From: Yinghuangia seranimata
GTDB lineage: Bacteria; Actinomycetota; Actinomycetes; Streptomycetales; Streptomycetaceae
Length of the DNA: 64,000 nt
Assembly: GCF_029953285.1 (NCBI RefSeq)
Contig: NZ_JASAOI010000030.1
Coordinates: 40,101 to 104,100 of the forward strand
Direction: 5' to 3'
Below, one piece after another: positions 26,278 to 34,458 of this stretch. The position numbers and the translations under genes are program-made. The notes beneath the pieces were generated by a model. It was not told the DNA's origin, did no database searches, and saw only the letters and a program-made list of their open reading frames with translations. Numbering within the stretch: the first letter of the stretch is position 1; every line of letters starts with the position of its first letter.

Positions 26278-27201
26278 ATGACCACGTCCCTTGCCGGCAA
26301 GGTAGCCGTCATCACCGGTGCGGGCGGCGGCCTCGGCCGCGCCGAGGCCCTCGAACTGGCCAAGCAGGGCGCGAAGGTCGTCGTCAACGACTTCGCCCCC
26401 GAAGGCGCCCCGAACCCGGCCCAGGCCGTGGTCGACGAGATCGTCGCCGGCGGCGGCGAGGCGATCGCGCACCGCGGCGACATCTCGAAGTTCGAGGTCG
26501 GCGGCGAGCTGATCCAGCTGGCGATCGACACCTACGGCTCGATCGACATCCTGGTCAACAACGCGGGCGTGCTGCGCGACCGCATGCTGTTCTCCATGAC
26601 CGAGGCCGAGTGGGACATCGTCCTGTCGGTGCACGCCAAGGGCACCTTTAACACCTCGCACCACGCCGCCAAGTACTGGCGCGACAAGTCCAAGGCCGAG
26701 GGCGGCCCGGTTTACGCCCGCATCGTCAACACCGCCTCCGAGGCGTTCCTCGCCGGCTCGCCCGGCCAGCCGAACTACGCCGCCGCCAAGTCGGCGATCG
26801 TCGGCCTGACGATGAGCACCGCGAACGGCTGCCACCGCTACGGCGTCCGCGCCAACGCCATCGCGCCGCGCGCCCTCACCAACATGACCAGCAACGTCTT
26901 CAACGCCAAGGACGGCCTCGCCGACGGCGAGCTCGACCCGCTGGCCCCCGAGCACGTCTCCCCGCTGGTCGCGTTCCTCGCCAGCCCGGCCGCCGACAAC
27001 ATCTCCGGCCAGGTCTTCGTCGTGCACGGCGGCTTCGTCGCGGTCGTCGAGCGCCCGACCCTGCAGGCCAAGTTCGACTCCAAGCAGGAGACCTTCACCC
27101 CCGAGGAGCTCGAGCAGGTCCTGGTGCCGCACTACGCGGACAAGAAGCTCAACCAGGGCTACTCGGCCACCGACCTGCTGTTCCTCAAGCGCGAGCGCTG
27201 A
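26278..27201 (+). CDS. Short-chain dehydrogenase, MFE-2 dehydrogenase-domain type
   Basis: A 307-residue SDR. The cofactor motif is VAVITGAGGGLGRAEALELA, with VNDFAPEG after the second strand, then NNAGVLRDRMLFSM. The catalytic Ser lies in VNTASEAFL (displaced compared with the usual SSxxG), and YAAAKSAIVGLT provides Tyr and Lys. The extra C-terminal ~50 residues match the longer MFE-2/HSD17B4-like type, which oxidises (3R)-hydroxyacyl-CoA. With the hydratase-2 at 23963 it could form a split MFE-2-like module. Confidence 0.9.
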   Translation: MTTSLAGKVAVITGAGGGLGRAEALELAKQGAKVVVNDFAPEGAPNPAQAVVDEIVAGGGEAIAHRGDISKFEVGGELIQLAIDTYGSIDILVNNAGVLRDRMLFSMTEAEWDIVLSVHAKGTFNTSHHAAKYWRDKSKAEGGPVYARIVNTASEAFLAGSPGQPNYAAAKSAIVGLTMSTANGCHRYGVRANAIAPRALTNMTSNVFNAKDGLADGELDPLAPEHVSPLVAFLASPAADNISGQVFVVHGGFVAVVERPTLQAKFDSKQETFTPEELEQVLVPHYADKKLNQGYSATDLLFLKRER

Positions 27202-27209
27202 TCCGCCGC

Positions 27210-27248
27210 GAAGGCGCGCCCCGCGGGATCCGCCCGGGGCGCGCCTTC
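27210..27248 (+). terminator. Terminator after the SDR gene
   Basis: A perfect 13-base inverted repeat, GAAGGCGCGCCCC / GGGGCGCGCCTTC, loop 13 bases, right after the stop codon. Confidence 0.7.
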
Positions 27249-27261
27249 CCCCTCGACTTCC

Positions 27262-27279
27262 GGGTGACACGTGTCACCC
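27262..27279. promoter_or_regulatory. Perfect 18-base palindrome, candidate operator
   Basis: GGGTGACACGTGTCACCC is fully self-complementary and lies 78 bases before the start of the next gene, past the terminator of the previous one. Its length and symmetry are typical of TetR- or GntR-type operator sites. No regulator gene is adjacent. Confidence 0.6.
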
Positions 27280-27356
27280 TCGCCGGACCCGTGTCCGGCA
27301 GCCACCATCAGATGGCGCACCCACCCGCAAGGGACTCGACAGAAAGGGGCCGCGCA

Positions 27357-28523
27357 GTGCTGACGCCCGCGGACGACTTCCCGATCCACCAGACGCCCGA
27401 GCCCGTCGCGAACCCCGCGACCTCGGACCGCAACGCGTACGACCGCTACTGGTTCAACGGGTACGACCGCGACGGCGCCTTCTACTTCGCGTTCGCCCAC
27501 GGCCTCTACCCGAACCGCTTCGTCGCCGACGCCCACTTCACCGTCACCGTCGACGGCGTCCAGCACAGCCTGCACGCCTCGCGCCGGGCCTCGCTCGACC
27601 GGTTCGACCTCGGCGTCGGCCCGCTGCGCGTCGAGGTCGTCGAGCCCCTCAAGGTGCTGCGCCTCATCGGCGAGGCCAACGACACCGGGATCGCGTTCGA
27701 CCTCACCTTCACCGCGCGCGCCGCGGTCATCGAGGAGCCGCGCGTCACCACGCGCAACGGCCACCACGTGATCATGGACGCCACCCGGCTCACCCAGCTC
27801 GGCGCGTGGTCCGGCACCATCACCGTGCCCGGCGGCCGCGTCATCGAGGTCGACGCCGCCACCACGCCCGGCACCCGCGACCGCTCGTGGGGCATCCGCC
27901 CCGTCGGCGAGCGCGACGCCGGCGCGCCCAAGCCGTTCAACCCGCTGATGTGGCTGTGGGCGCCGCTCCACTGGGACGACGAGGTCACCCTGTGGGGCTC
28001 GTTCGAGCGCGCCGACGGCGACATGTACCAGAAGGACGGGCACCGCGTCGCCGCCCAGCCGCTCGGCACCGCGCCGGACGCCTCCGCCGTCGCCGTGCCC
28101 ACGGACGGCGCCGAGGCCACCGGCTACCAGGAGCTGCACCCCGTGCGGCACGAGCTGACGTTCAAGCCCGGCACGCGGCTGGTCTCCGGCGGCACCATGC
28201 ACCTCGTCGACGGCGAGGGCAAGGAGTTCGCGTACCGCATCGAGCCCACCGGAACCCGCGGCTACCTGGCCGGACTCGGCTACCTGCACAGCACGTGGGG
28301 CCACGGCGTCTGGCAGGGCGAGCTCAAGGTCGAGGCCGAGAGCTGGGTGATCGACGAGGTCGACCCGCTCGCGTTCGACCGGCAGCACTGCCAGCAGGTC
28401 ATCCGCGTCACCGAGATCGGCGGCGAGGGACGCACCGGCGTGGGCGTGCTGGAGCAGATCATCTTCGGCCCGCACCAGCGCTACGGCTTCAAGGAGATCC
28501 TGGACGGGCACCCGGGGGAGTAA
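27357..28523 (+). CDS. Conserved-looking protein of unknown function
   Basis: A 388-residue soluble protein I cannot assign. It begins with a short leader, then NAYDRYWFNGYDRDGAFYFA and FAHGLYPNRFVADAHFTV, a region rich in aromatic residues and beta strands. Later features are WSGTITVPGGRVIEVD, DRSWGIRPVGERD and a C-terminal LGYLHSTWGHGVWQGEL. The overall beta-rich two-lobe pattern recalls lipocalin-like/CrtC-type proteins, but this is only an impression. The GTG start has AAAGGGG upstream. It follows the MaoC/ADH/SDR set and may work on the same lipid-like substrates. Confidence 0.7.
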   Translation: MLTPADDFPIHQTPEPVANPATSDRNAYDRYWFNGYDRDGAFYFAFAHGLYPNRFVADAHFTVTVDGVQHSLHASRRASLDRFDLGVGPLRVEVVEPLKVLRLIGEANDTGIAFDLTFTARAAVIEEPRVTTRNGHHVIMDATRLTQLGAWSGTITVPGGRVIEVDAATTPGTRDRSWGIRPVGERDAGAPKPFNPLMWLWAPLHWDDEVTLWGSFERADGDMYQKDGHRVAAQPLGTAPDASAVAVPTDGAEATGYQELHPVRHELTFKPGTRLVSGGTMHLVDGEGKEFAYRIEPTGTRGYLAGLGYLHSTWGHGVWQGELKVEAESWVIDEVDPLAFDRQHCQQVIRVTEIGGEGRTGVGVLEQIIFGPHQRYGFKEILDGHPGE

Positions 28524-28545
28524 GTTCGCAGCCCCGCATGACGAG

Positions 28546-28581
28546 GCGGGCGCGGCACGGGAGTTCCCGCGCCGCGCCCGC
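28546..28581. terminator. Bidirectional terminator between convergent genes
   Basis: GCGGGCGCGGC and GCCGCGCCCGC form a perfect 11-base stem with a 14-base loop, which itself contains CGGGA/TCCCG. It lies between two convergent stop codons. Confidence 0.75.
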
Positions 28582-28595
28582 GTCTCCCCCCTGGC

Positions 28596-29888
28596 CTACT
28601 TGATCAGCGGCTTCTGGCAGACCGTGACGGTGACGCTCGAGCCGTACGGCTTGGACTTGTTCGGCCCGGGGTCGGTGCTCAGCACGGTGCCGAGCGCGCA
28701 CGACTGACCCTCGCCTCGCGGGTAGTCGGTCGCCCTGGCCGTGGTGAACCCGTTCTTCCGGATCGCCGCGACGGCGTCCGCCTCGGACTTGCCGATCACG
28801 TCCGGGACGTTCGCGCGGCCGTCGGACAGCTTCACGAAGACCTGGCTGCCGCGCTGCACCTTCGTGCCGCCCTTCGGCACGGTGCTCAGCACGGTGTTCT
28901 CCGCCGGGCCGGTGTTCTCCACCCACTCGCCGTCGGCGGTGAGACCGAGCTCCTTGAGCTTCTTGTCCGCCTCGTCGGTGGTCTTCCCGGTGAGGTCGGG
29001 GAGCGTGACGAAGTCGGTGCCGGAGCCGTTCCCCCCGCTCTTGCCGCCGATTCCGTTGCTGTTTCCGTTGCTGTTTCCGTTTCCGTTTCCGCTGACGGAG
29101 CCCTTGGCGCCGCCGTTGCCGGAGCCCGGTGTCGTGATCGGGGCGGTGACGGGCGTGTCCGGGCCGGGGCCGAAGCCGCCGCTGTCGGCGAACCCGCCGC
29201 CGGACGTGACCGATCGGCCGGGGCCGGACGCGGTAGAACCGCCGTCGTCGTCCTTGTTCGCGGCGAGCGCGACCACCGCGGCGCCCACCACGATCAGCGC
29301 GACCACCACGGCACCCACCAGCATCGGCAGGGAACGGCCGCGGGCCGCACCGGTGTTGCCCTGCTGCCGGTCGAAATGCAGCCGTCCCGGAACGTCCACG
29401 GCGAAGGCCGCGCACGCCGCGCCCCGACCGCCCGTCGTCGACACGACCCGCAGCGCGACGCCGAACCGGTCGCTCTGCGCCTCGTGCGCTTCGCCGAGCA
29501 CGTCCGCGCCCGGGATGCCGAAGCGGGACGCGATGTCCAGGCCCTGGCCGACCCGGTCGGCGGGCAGGGTGTAGCGGATCTCGACGACCTGGGTGCGGCC
29601 CGGCGGCAGCGGAACGGTCAGCGGCGCGGCGTCGAACTCCAGGCGCCCCTCGACTCGTTCGACGGGCTCGACGCGGTACGTGTCCGGGTAGGCGCCCGTG
29701 TTGCGGACGTGCATGCGGACCGTGACGGCGTGCCCGGCCTGTCCGCGCTGCCGGGCCGGTTCGATCCACGCCTGGACGCCGCCGCCGTCCACCCGCAGGT
29801 CGGTGCCGCAGCACTCACCGGGGCAGTAGACGCCGAGCCGCTCGCGGCCGTCGGTCCGGGCACCGCACAGGCGGCAGAACAGCCTCAT
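28596..29888 (-). CDS. Zinc-ribbon, single-TM, PASTA-domain protein (copy 1)
   Basis: A 430-residue protein. It starts with a cysteine-rich zinc-ribbon-like segment (RLFCRLCGARTDG, YCPGECCG). A beta-sandwich-like region follows to ~190 (RNTGAYPDTYRVEPV, PGRTQVVEIRYTLP). A transmembrane helix follows at ~200-220 (MLVGAVVVALIVVGAAVVAL), then a Gly/Asn/Ser linker with a short tandem repeat at 29046-29095. About two PASTA domains close the protein: TLPDLTGKTTDEADKKLKEL and NVPDVIGKSEADAVAAIRKN. PASTA domains bind peptidoglycan fragments, so the C-terminus should face outside. It is paralogous in layout to 41982-43157. Confidence 0.83.
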   Translation of the reverse strand: MRLFCRLCGARTDGRERLGVYCPGECCGTDLRVDGGGVQAWIEPARQRGQAGHAVTVRMHVRNTGAYPDTYRVEPVERVEGRLEFDAAPLTVPLPPGRTQVVEIRYTLPADRVGQGLDIASRFGIPGADVLGEAHEAQSDRFGVALRVVSTTGGRGAACAAFAVDVPGRLHFDRQQGNTGAARGRSLPMLVGAVVVALIVVGAAVVALAANKDDDGGSTASGPGRSVTSGGGFADSGGFGPGPDTPVTAPITTPGSGNGGAKGSVSGNGNGNSNGNSNGIGGKSGGNGSGTDFVTLPDLTGKTTDEADKKLKELGLTADGEWVENTGPAENTVLSTVPKGGTKVQRGSQVFVKLSDGRANVPDVIGKSEADAVAAIRKNGFTTARATDYPRGEGQSCALGTVLSTDPGPNKSKPYGSSVTVTVCQKPLIK

Positions 29889-30109
29889 CGTGGATCCCCC
29901 TTCCGGTGGTGCCGTGCATTCCGGGCTCACCCGAAACGGCACCGGACGCACAGGACGTCCGGGGAGACGGAGGCCGCCCGCACCCGGTTCCCCTCGAACG
30001 GGTGAATCCGGCGAACGTGAGGGAACCCCCTTACCTGCCCATCCGTTTGGATGTGTAGGAGGGGGAATTCAGAGGGACTCGGCGAGACTCGGCGGGACCC
30101 AGCGAGATG

Positions 30110-32038
30110 TCAGTGGGGCTTCGCCGCGGCATCGGCAGCCGTGGCGACGTGACCGGTTCCGGTCGCGGGCGCCTCCCGTGCCGGCGACTCCTCGGCCTGC
30201 GCCGCCGAGGTGATCGTCCGGCGCGCCACCGGGCGCGGATCCACCGACCAGTGCCCGATGAGGTCCGCGTACAGCGCGGAACGCGCGAGCAGTTCGTCGT
30301 GCGTGCCGACGGTCGGCAGATGGCCGTCCATGAGCAGTATCTGGTCCGCGCGCCGTGCCGAGTCCATGCGGTGTGCGATCACGATCAGCGCACCGGGCCG
30401 CGCGGCGAACGCGGTCTCGGCCAGCGCTTCGGTGGCCGGGTCGAGGTGGCACGTCGCCTCGTCCAGGACGACCACGCGCGCGGGGGAGACGAACGTGCGT
30501 GCCAAGGCGAGCAGTTGCCGCTCCCCTGCGGACAGCGCGCCCGGGTCGGTGATCTCCGCCGCGTAGCCGCCGAGCCGCGTCACCAGGTCGCGGCAGCCGA
30601 CCAGCCGCACCGCGCGGTCCAGCTCCAGGTCGGTGGCGGCGGGCTGCAGGTAGGCCAGGTTCTCGCGGACCGTCCCCGCGAACACGTAGGCCTCCTGCGG
30701 CACCACGGCGATCTCGCGGCGCAGCCGGGCCTCGTCCAGGCCCGCGATCGGCGCGCCGCGCAGCAGGATCGTGCCGTGCTGCGGCGTGAGCAGCCCGGCC
30801 AGCAGCGCCGCGAGCGTCGACTTGCCGATGCCGCTCGGGCCGACGATCGCCAGGTGCCCGCGCTCCGGGAGCGCGAAGTCCAGGTTCTGGACGACCGGCG
30901 CGGCGTACGGGCCGTACGCGAAGGTGACCTCGCGCGCCGACAGCGCGGCCGGTCGCACAGGGCGCTCGGCCGCGGCGGCCGGGATCGGCAGCGGAACGGG
31001 GTCCGGCGCCGGCGCCTCGCCGACCTCGGCGAGCCGGCCCGCCACGACGCCGAGTTCGAGGATCCAGTCCCCGACGGTGGCGGTCAGCGCGCGCAGCGCC
31101 GGGGCGAGCTCCTTGACCAGGTAGAGCGTCGCGCCCGCGACCTCGCCGGGCGTGAGCGCGCCCGTGCGCACCAGATGCGGCGCGGCCACCAGCAGCAGCA
31201 CCAGCGGGAGCTGGCCGCCCACGCCCACGACCAGCAGCCGCACCGCCGACGCCCGGGCCAGGGCGCGCGTCGCGCGCGCCTGCGCCTCGATGGCGGCCGC
31301 GAGTTCGCCCGTCACCCGGTCCTGCGCGCCCAGCGCCACGACATCGCGCAGGCCGGCCACGAGCCGGCCGGACTCGGCGGCGATCCGCTCGTCCGCGACC
31401 ACCAGGTCGCGGCGCCGCCGGGCCAACGGGCCCAGCAGCCGCACGAACAGCCATGCCGCCGGCACCAGCGGGGCGAGGACGAGCGGCAGCACGACCGGCG
31501 CGAGGACCGCGAGGCCGATCAGCGCGGCCACGACGGTGACCACCAGCTGGCGCAGCGTCCGCAGCAGCGAGGCGGTCAGGTTGCGGCAGCTCTCGACCTG
31601 CTCGGTCAACCGGGCCACGGCCGCCGTGGGATCGGCCTTCCCCGGCCGCCGCCCGGCCACCGCCGCGTCCAGCGCTCCGGACACCACCCGCCGCACCAGC
31701 GCGTCCCGGAGCGGCTCCACGACCGCGGCCAGGTGCGGGAACATCGCGTACGTCGCCACGACCCGGATCAGCATGGCGAGGCCGAGCACGCCGAGGAGCG
31801 CGAACCCGACGGAGTTCCGCCCGGCGAGGAAGCCCTGGTCCAGCGCGGCCGCCACGAGCGCGCCCGACAGCAGAGCGGGCGCGCCCTCCAGCGCCGACCA
31901 GCCCAGGACGCGCAGCAGCGCGGCCTTACGGGGCCGCAGTTCGCCGACGATGAGGTCCCGCCCGGCCCGGATCCCGCCGGGGTCGGCGGCGGAGTGCCGT
32001 GCGGTCCGCGACGCACGGCGGCGGCCGAAGGGCTTCAT
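30110..32038 (-). CDS. ABC exporter half-transporter of the lanthipeptide operon (catalytically intact half)
   Basis: A 642-residue fusion of a membrane domain and an ATPase. The hydrophobic domain spans ~40-330. The ATPase has Walker A VGPSGIGKSTLA (~400-408), Q-loop VVPQEAYVF, signature LSAGERQLLALAR, Walker B VVVLDEATC with the catalytic Glu, and His switch IVIAHRMDS. The start at 32038 is chosen because its ATG overlaps the stop of the preceding ORF (ATGA); an extension to 32398 would add an Arg-rich repeat unlike any ABC N-terminus. With the partner at 32388-34088 it should form a heterodimer exporting the modified peptide. Confidence 0.88.
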   Translation of the reverse strand: MKPFGRRRASRTARHSAADPGGIRAGRDLIVGELRPRKAALLRVLGWSALEGAPALLSGALVAAALDQGFLAGRNSVGFALLGVLGLAMLIRVVATYAMFPHLAAVVEPLRDALVRRVVSGALDAAVAGRRPGKADPTAAVARLTEQVESCRNLTASLLRTLRQLVVTVVAALIGLAVLAPVVLPLVLAPLVPAAWLFVRLLGPLARRRRDLVVADERIAAESGRLVAGLRDVVALGAQDRVTGELAAAIEAQARATRALARASAVRLLVVGVGGQLPLVLLLVAAPHLVRTGALTPGEVAGATLYLVKELAPALRALTATVGDWILELGVVAGRLAEVGEAPAPDPVPLPIPAAAAERPVRPAALSAREVTFAYGPYAAPVVQNLDFALPERGHLAIVGPSGIGKSTLAALLAGLLTPQHGTILLRGAPIAGLDEARLRREIAVVPQEAYVFAGTVRENLAYLQPAATDLELDRAVRLVGCRDLVTRLGGYAAEITDPGALSAGERQLLALARTFVSPARVVVLDEATCHLDPATEALAETAFAARPGALIVIAHRMDSARRADQILLMDGHLPTVGTHDELLARSALYADLIGHWSVDPRPVARRTITSAAQAEESPAREAPATGTGHVATAADAAAKPH

Positions 32039-32391
32039 CGGCGGGTCCGGTCGGCCGCGGGACGGGCGTGCGACCGCGATCGCGCGCGCGGCACGCGGCT
32101 GACGACGCGGCCTCGGGCCGCTCGCGCCAGGTGGGGCTCTGCGGCACGGACGTCGGCCGGACCGACGGCTTCCGCCTGGTCGGGAGTGCGTGCGACCGGT
32201 GCCGCGCCACACCTGGCGACGCGGCCTCGGGCCGCTCGCGCCGGCTGGGGCTCTGCGGCGCGGACGTCGGCCGGACCGACGGCTTCCGCCTGGTCGGGAG
32301 TGCGTGCGACCGGTGCCGCGCCACACCTCGCCGAAGACCGCGCCGCCCCCTCGGCGGCCCGCTCGGCCGTCTCGTCCCTCACTCCGCTCAC
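32035..32391 (-). CDS. 118-codon ORF with 38-residue tandem repeats, unknown
   Basis: The GTG start overlaps the stop of the upstream ABC gene (GTGA) and its stop overlaps the ATG of the next (ATGA), the pattern of a translationally coupled operon gene. The product is Arg/Ala/Pro-rich and contains two near-identical 38-residue units (RCGAAPVARTPDQAEAVGPA followed by DVRAAEP and an ARAARGRV end), each with one Cys. It matches no family I know. It may be a real small protein, or merely a repeat expansion kept in frame so ribosomes reach the next gene. Confidence 0.45.
   Translation of the reverse strand: MSGVRDETAERAAEGAARSSARCGAAPVARTPDQAEAVGPADVRAAEPQPARAARGRVARCGAAPVARTPDQAEAVGPADVRAAEPHLARAARGRVVSRVPRARSRSHARPAADRTRR
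32104..32331. repeat. 114-bp tandem repeat, two copies
   Basis: The unit starting GACGCGGCCTCGGGCCGCTC at 32104 recurs at 32218 with only a few substitutions. The period of 114 bases equals 38 codons, so the frame is maintained. It lies between the two ABC half-transporter genes. Confidence 0.85.
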
Positions 32392-34088
32392 GCTGCATCC
32401 CCTGCGAAATCCCCCGCGAACACCGCGCGGTAGTCCGGGTCCACCCACAGCTCCTCGTGCGTGCCGACCGCGCGTAGCCGGCCGTCGTCCAGCCACGCGA
32501 CCCGGTCGGCCTGTGCGGCGGCGGTCGCCCGGTGCGCGACGACGATGCGGGTCCGGCCGGCCAGGCGGCGCCGGAAGGCGTCCATCACCTGGTGCTCCGT
32601 CACCATGTCCAGGCCCGATGTCGCGTCGTCCAGCACCAGCACGCGCGCGTCCTGGACGACGGCGCGCGCCAGGCCGAGGCGCTGCACCTCGCCGCCCGAC
32701 AGGCCCAGGCCCGCGACCGGGGTGGCGTAGCCGTCCGGCAGCCGCAGTACGAACGTGTCGGCCTGGGCGATCGCCGCCGCGCGGCCGACCTCGCCCGCGT
32801 CCGCGCCCGGGCGGCCGTAGCCGAGCGCGTCGCGGATGTCCGTGCCGAACAGCGCCGGATCCGGGAACGCGTAGGCCACCGCGCGGCGCAACTCGCCGCG
32901 TGCGAAAGCGGACACCGGCAGGCCGTCGATCCGCACCTCGCCCTCGTCCGGGTCGTGCAACCGTCCCGGCAGCGCGGCCAGCAGCGACTTGCCGGACCCG
33001 GTCGCGCCGACCAGGGCCAGGCAACTGCCGGCGGGGACGGTCAGGTCCACGTCCGTCAGCAGCGGCCGGTCGCCCGACCGCACGGTGACCTTGTGGAACG
33101 TCAACTCGCCGCGCCCCGGCGGCAGTATCCGCCTGGTCCCGTGCGGGGCGGCGGGGACGGCCAGCAGTTCGTCCGTACGCCGTCGCCCCGCACGGGCGTG
33201 CGCCACACCGACCAGGCTCTCCAGCTGCTCGAGGAACCCGAGGCCCAGTGCGGCATATCCCGCGGCTGCCACCAGCCCGCCGGGAGGGATCCGCCCCTCC
33301 GACAGACCCCAACCGGCGACCGACAGCACCGCGAGCTCCACCACCGGCGCAAGCAACAGGACCTGGGCGACGGCGCGTCGTTGCGCGCGCCACAGTCCGT
33401 GGCCGACGGCGGAGAGTTCGGTGAGGGGCCACAGCACGCGCTGCTGTTCGCGCTCGCGCGTGCCGCAGGCCCGAATGGTGCGGACGCCCCCGAGGGCGTC
33501 CGCGAGTCGAGCGGCGATCCGGCCCTGGACCTCCTGGTACCGCTCGAACAGGTGTGTCGCGTGCGCCATGAACGCACGCACGACCGCCAGCCCCGGCAGA
33601 AGCCCGGCGAGGAACGCCACCGCCAGCCACGGGTCCAGCAGCCCGAGCGCGACGACGCCGCCGAGCGACGTCGCGAGCGCGCCGAGCGTGCCCACCAGGG
33701 CCGGCACCATGCGTGCCGCGTCCGGTGCCGCGCCGACCAGCCGGCCGGTCACGTCGCCGGCGGGGTGCGGGTTGCGGCCTCCGGTGCCGAGGTCCACCAC
33801 GTGGTCGGCCACCTGGCGGCGCAGCCGCGCGGTCAGCGCGGCGGTCACCGACGGGCCGGCCACCTCGCCCAGCAGCCCGGCCGCGAGGCCGAGCACGAGC
33901 ACGCCGCCGAGCGGCAGCAGGGCGGTGCCCGCCCCGCCGCCGCCCAGCACCGTGTCCACCGCGCCCGACGCCGCCGCGGGAAGCAGCAGCGCGGCCGCGG
34001 ACGCCGCAGGAACCGACAGCAGCAGCGCGGCCGTTGCCGCCGGAGCGCACCGCCATGCGGTCCGGAAACCGGTCCCGGTCTCGGCCAC
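32388..34088 (-). CDS. ABC exporter half-transporter of the lanthipeptide operon (degenerate half)
   Basis: A 566-residue membrane-ATPase fusion. Membrane helices occupy ~20-290. ATPase motifs are Walker A VGATGSGKSLLA (361-368), signature LSGGEVQRLGLAR, Walker B VLVLDDATSG, and His switch IVVAHRAT. The catalytic glutamate is Asp488 (DDAT) and the Q-loop reads AYAFPDPALF with no glutamine. This half therefore probably contributes a degenerate site, as in many heterodimeric exporters. The GTG start at 34088 has AGGAGG 7 bases upstream; the earlier ATG at 34139 lies inside the hairpin and is rejected. No peptidase C39 domain is present. Confidence 0.88.
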   Translation of the reverse strand: MAETGTGFRTAWRCAPAATAALLLSVPAASAAALLLPAAASGAVDTVLGGGGAGTALLPLGGVLVLGLAAGLLGEVAGPSVTAALTARLRRQVADHVVDLGTGGRNPHPAGDVTGRLVGAAPDAARMVPALVGTLGALATSLGGVVALGLLDPWLAVAFLAGLLPGLAVVRAFMAHATHLFERYQEVQGRIAARLADALGGVRTIRACGTREREQQRVLWPLTELSAVGHGLWRAQRRAVAQVLLLAPVVELAVLSVAGWGLSEGRIPPGGLVAAAGYAALGLGFLEQLESLVGVAHARAGRRRTDELLAVPAAPHGTRRILPPGRGELTFHKVTVRSGDRPLLTDVDLTVPAGSCLALVGATGSGKSLLAALPGRLHDPDEGEVRIDGLPVSAFARGELRRAVAYAFPDPALFGTDIRDALGYGRPGADAGEVGRAAAIAQADTFVLRLPDGYATPVAGLGLSGGEVQRLGLARAVVQDARVLVLDDATSGLDMVTEHQVMDAFRRRLAGRTRIVVAHRATAAAQADRVAWLDDGRLRAVGTHEELWVDPDYRAVFAGDFAGDAA

Positions 34089-34133
34089 GTGCGGTCCTCC
34101 TGGCAGGGATCGTGAGGTGCTGACAGAATCGGT

Positions 34134-34170
34134 GGGCATCCGCTCCTGATTCCGGCAGGAGCGGATGCCC
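34134..34170 (-). terminator. Hairpin after the precursor gene (possible attenuator)
   Basis: A perfect 15-base inverted repeat, GGGCATCCGCTCCTG / CAGGAGCGGATGCCC, with a 7-base loop, 25 bases past the precursor stop and before the ABC start. Hairpins in this position often allow partial read-through, giving excess precursor mRNA over exporter mRNA. Confidence 0.7.
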
Positions 34171-34194
34171 GAACGAGGTGGCGCTACCTGCTGG

Positions 34195-34344
34195 TTAGCA
34201 GCCCATCGTGAAGATCAGGCAGGTGATGACCAGGCAGGTGAACTGGCAGCCGCCACCGCCACCGCCGTGGCCGCCGCCCAGCTCGACCGACTCGGTCTCC
34301 GGCAGGCGCTGCAGGGCCGCGAGGTCCGTCTCCAGGTTCTGCAT
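34195..34344 (-). CDS. lanA: Class IV lanthipeptide precursor
   Basis: A 49-residue peptide with AAAGGA 6 bases before its ATG. The leader MQNLETDLAALQRLPETES resembles that of venezuelin, which has a HALPETDPV segment. A glycine hinge of nine Gly and one His (residues 23-32) separates it from a hydrophobic core: Cys33, Thr36, Cys37, Thr41, Cys42, Thr46, Cys49 among Q, F, L, V, I and M, with no serine. Three Thr can be dehydrated and joined to Cys as methyllanthionine. It lies in the same operon as a LanL synthetase, a protease and an exporter. It is too small for routine gene callers. Confidence 0.88.
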   Translation of the reverse strand: MQNLETDLAALQRLPETESVELGGGHGGGGGGCQFTCLVITCLIFTMGC

Positions 34345-34458
34345 GGTGTGTCCTTTCGTGTCACGGGCCGCCCCCCAACGGGTTTGCCCGTTCCCGTAAC
34401 CGCGCCGACGTAGTTCGGCGCGGGCCTTGCGGTGGTGCGATGGGGCCGGGCTGTTCGC

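Noticed and set aside
32039..32398. N-terminal extension of the second ABC half-transporter to 32398
   Set aside because: It would add ~120 Arg-rich residues with a tandem repeat; the ATGA junction at 32038 and ABC N-terminus conventions favour the shorter protein.
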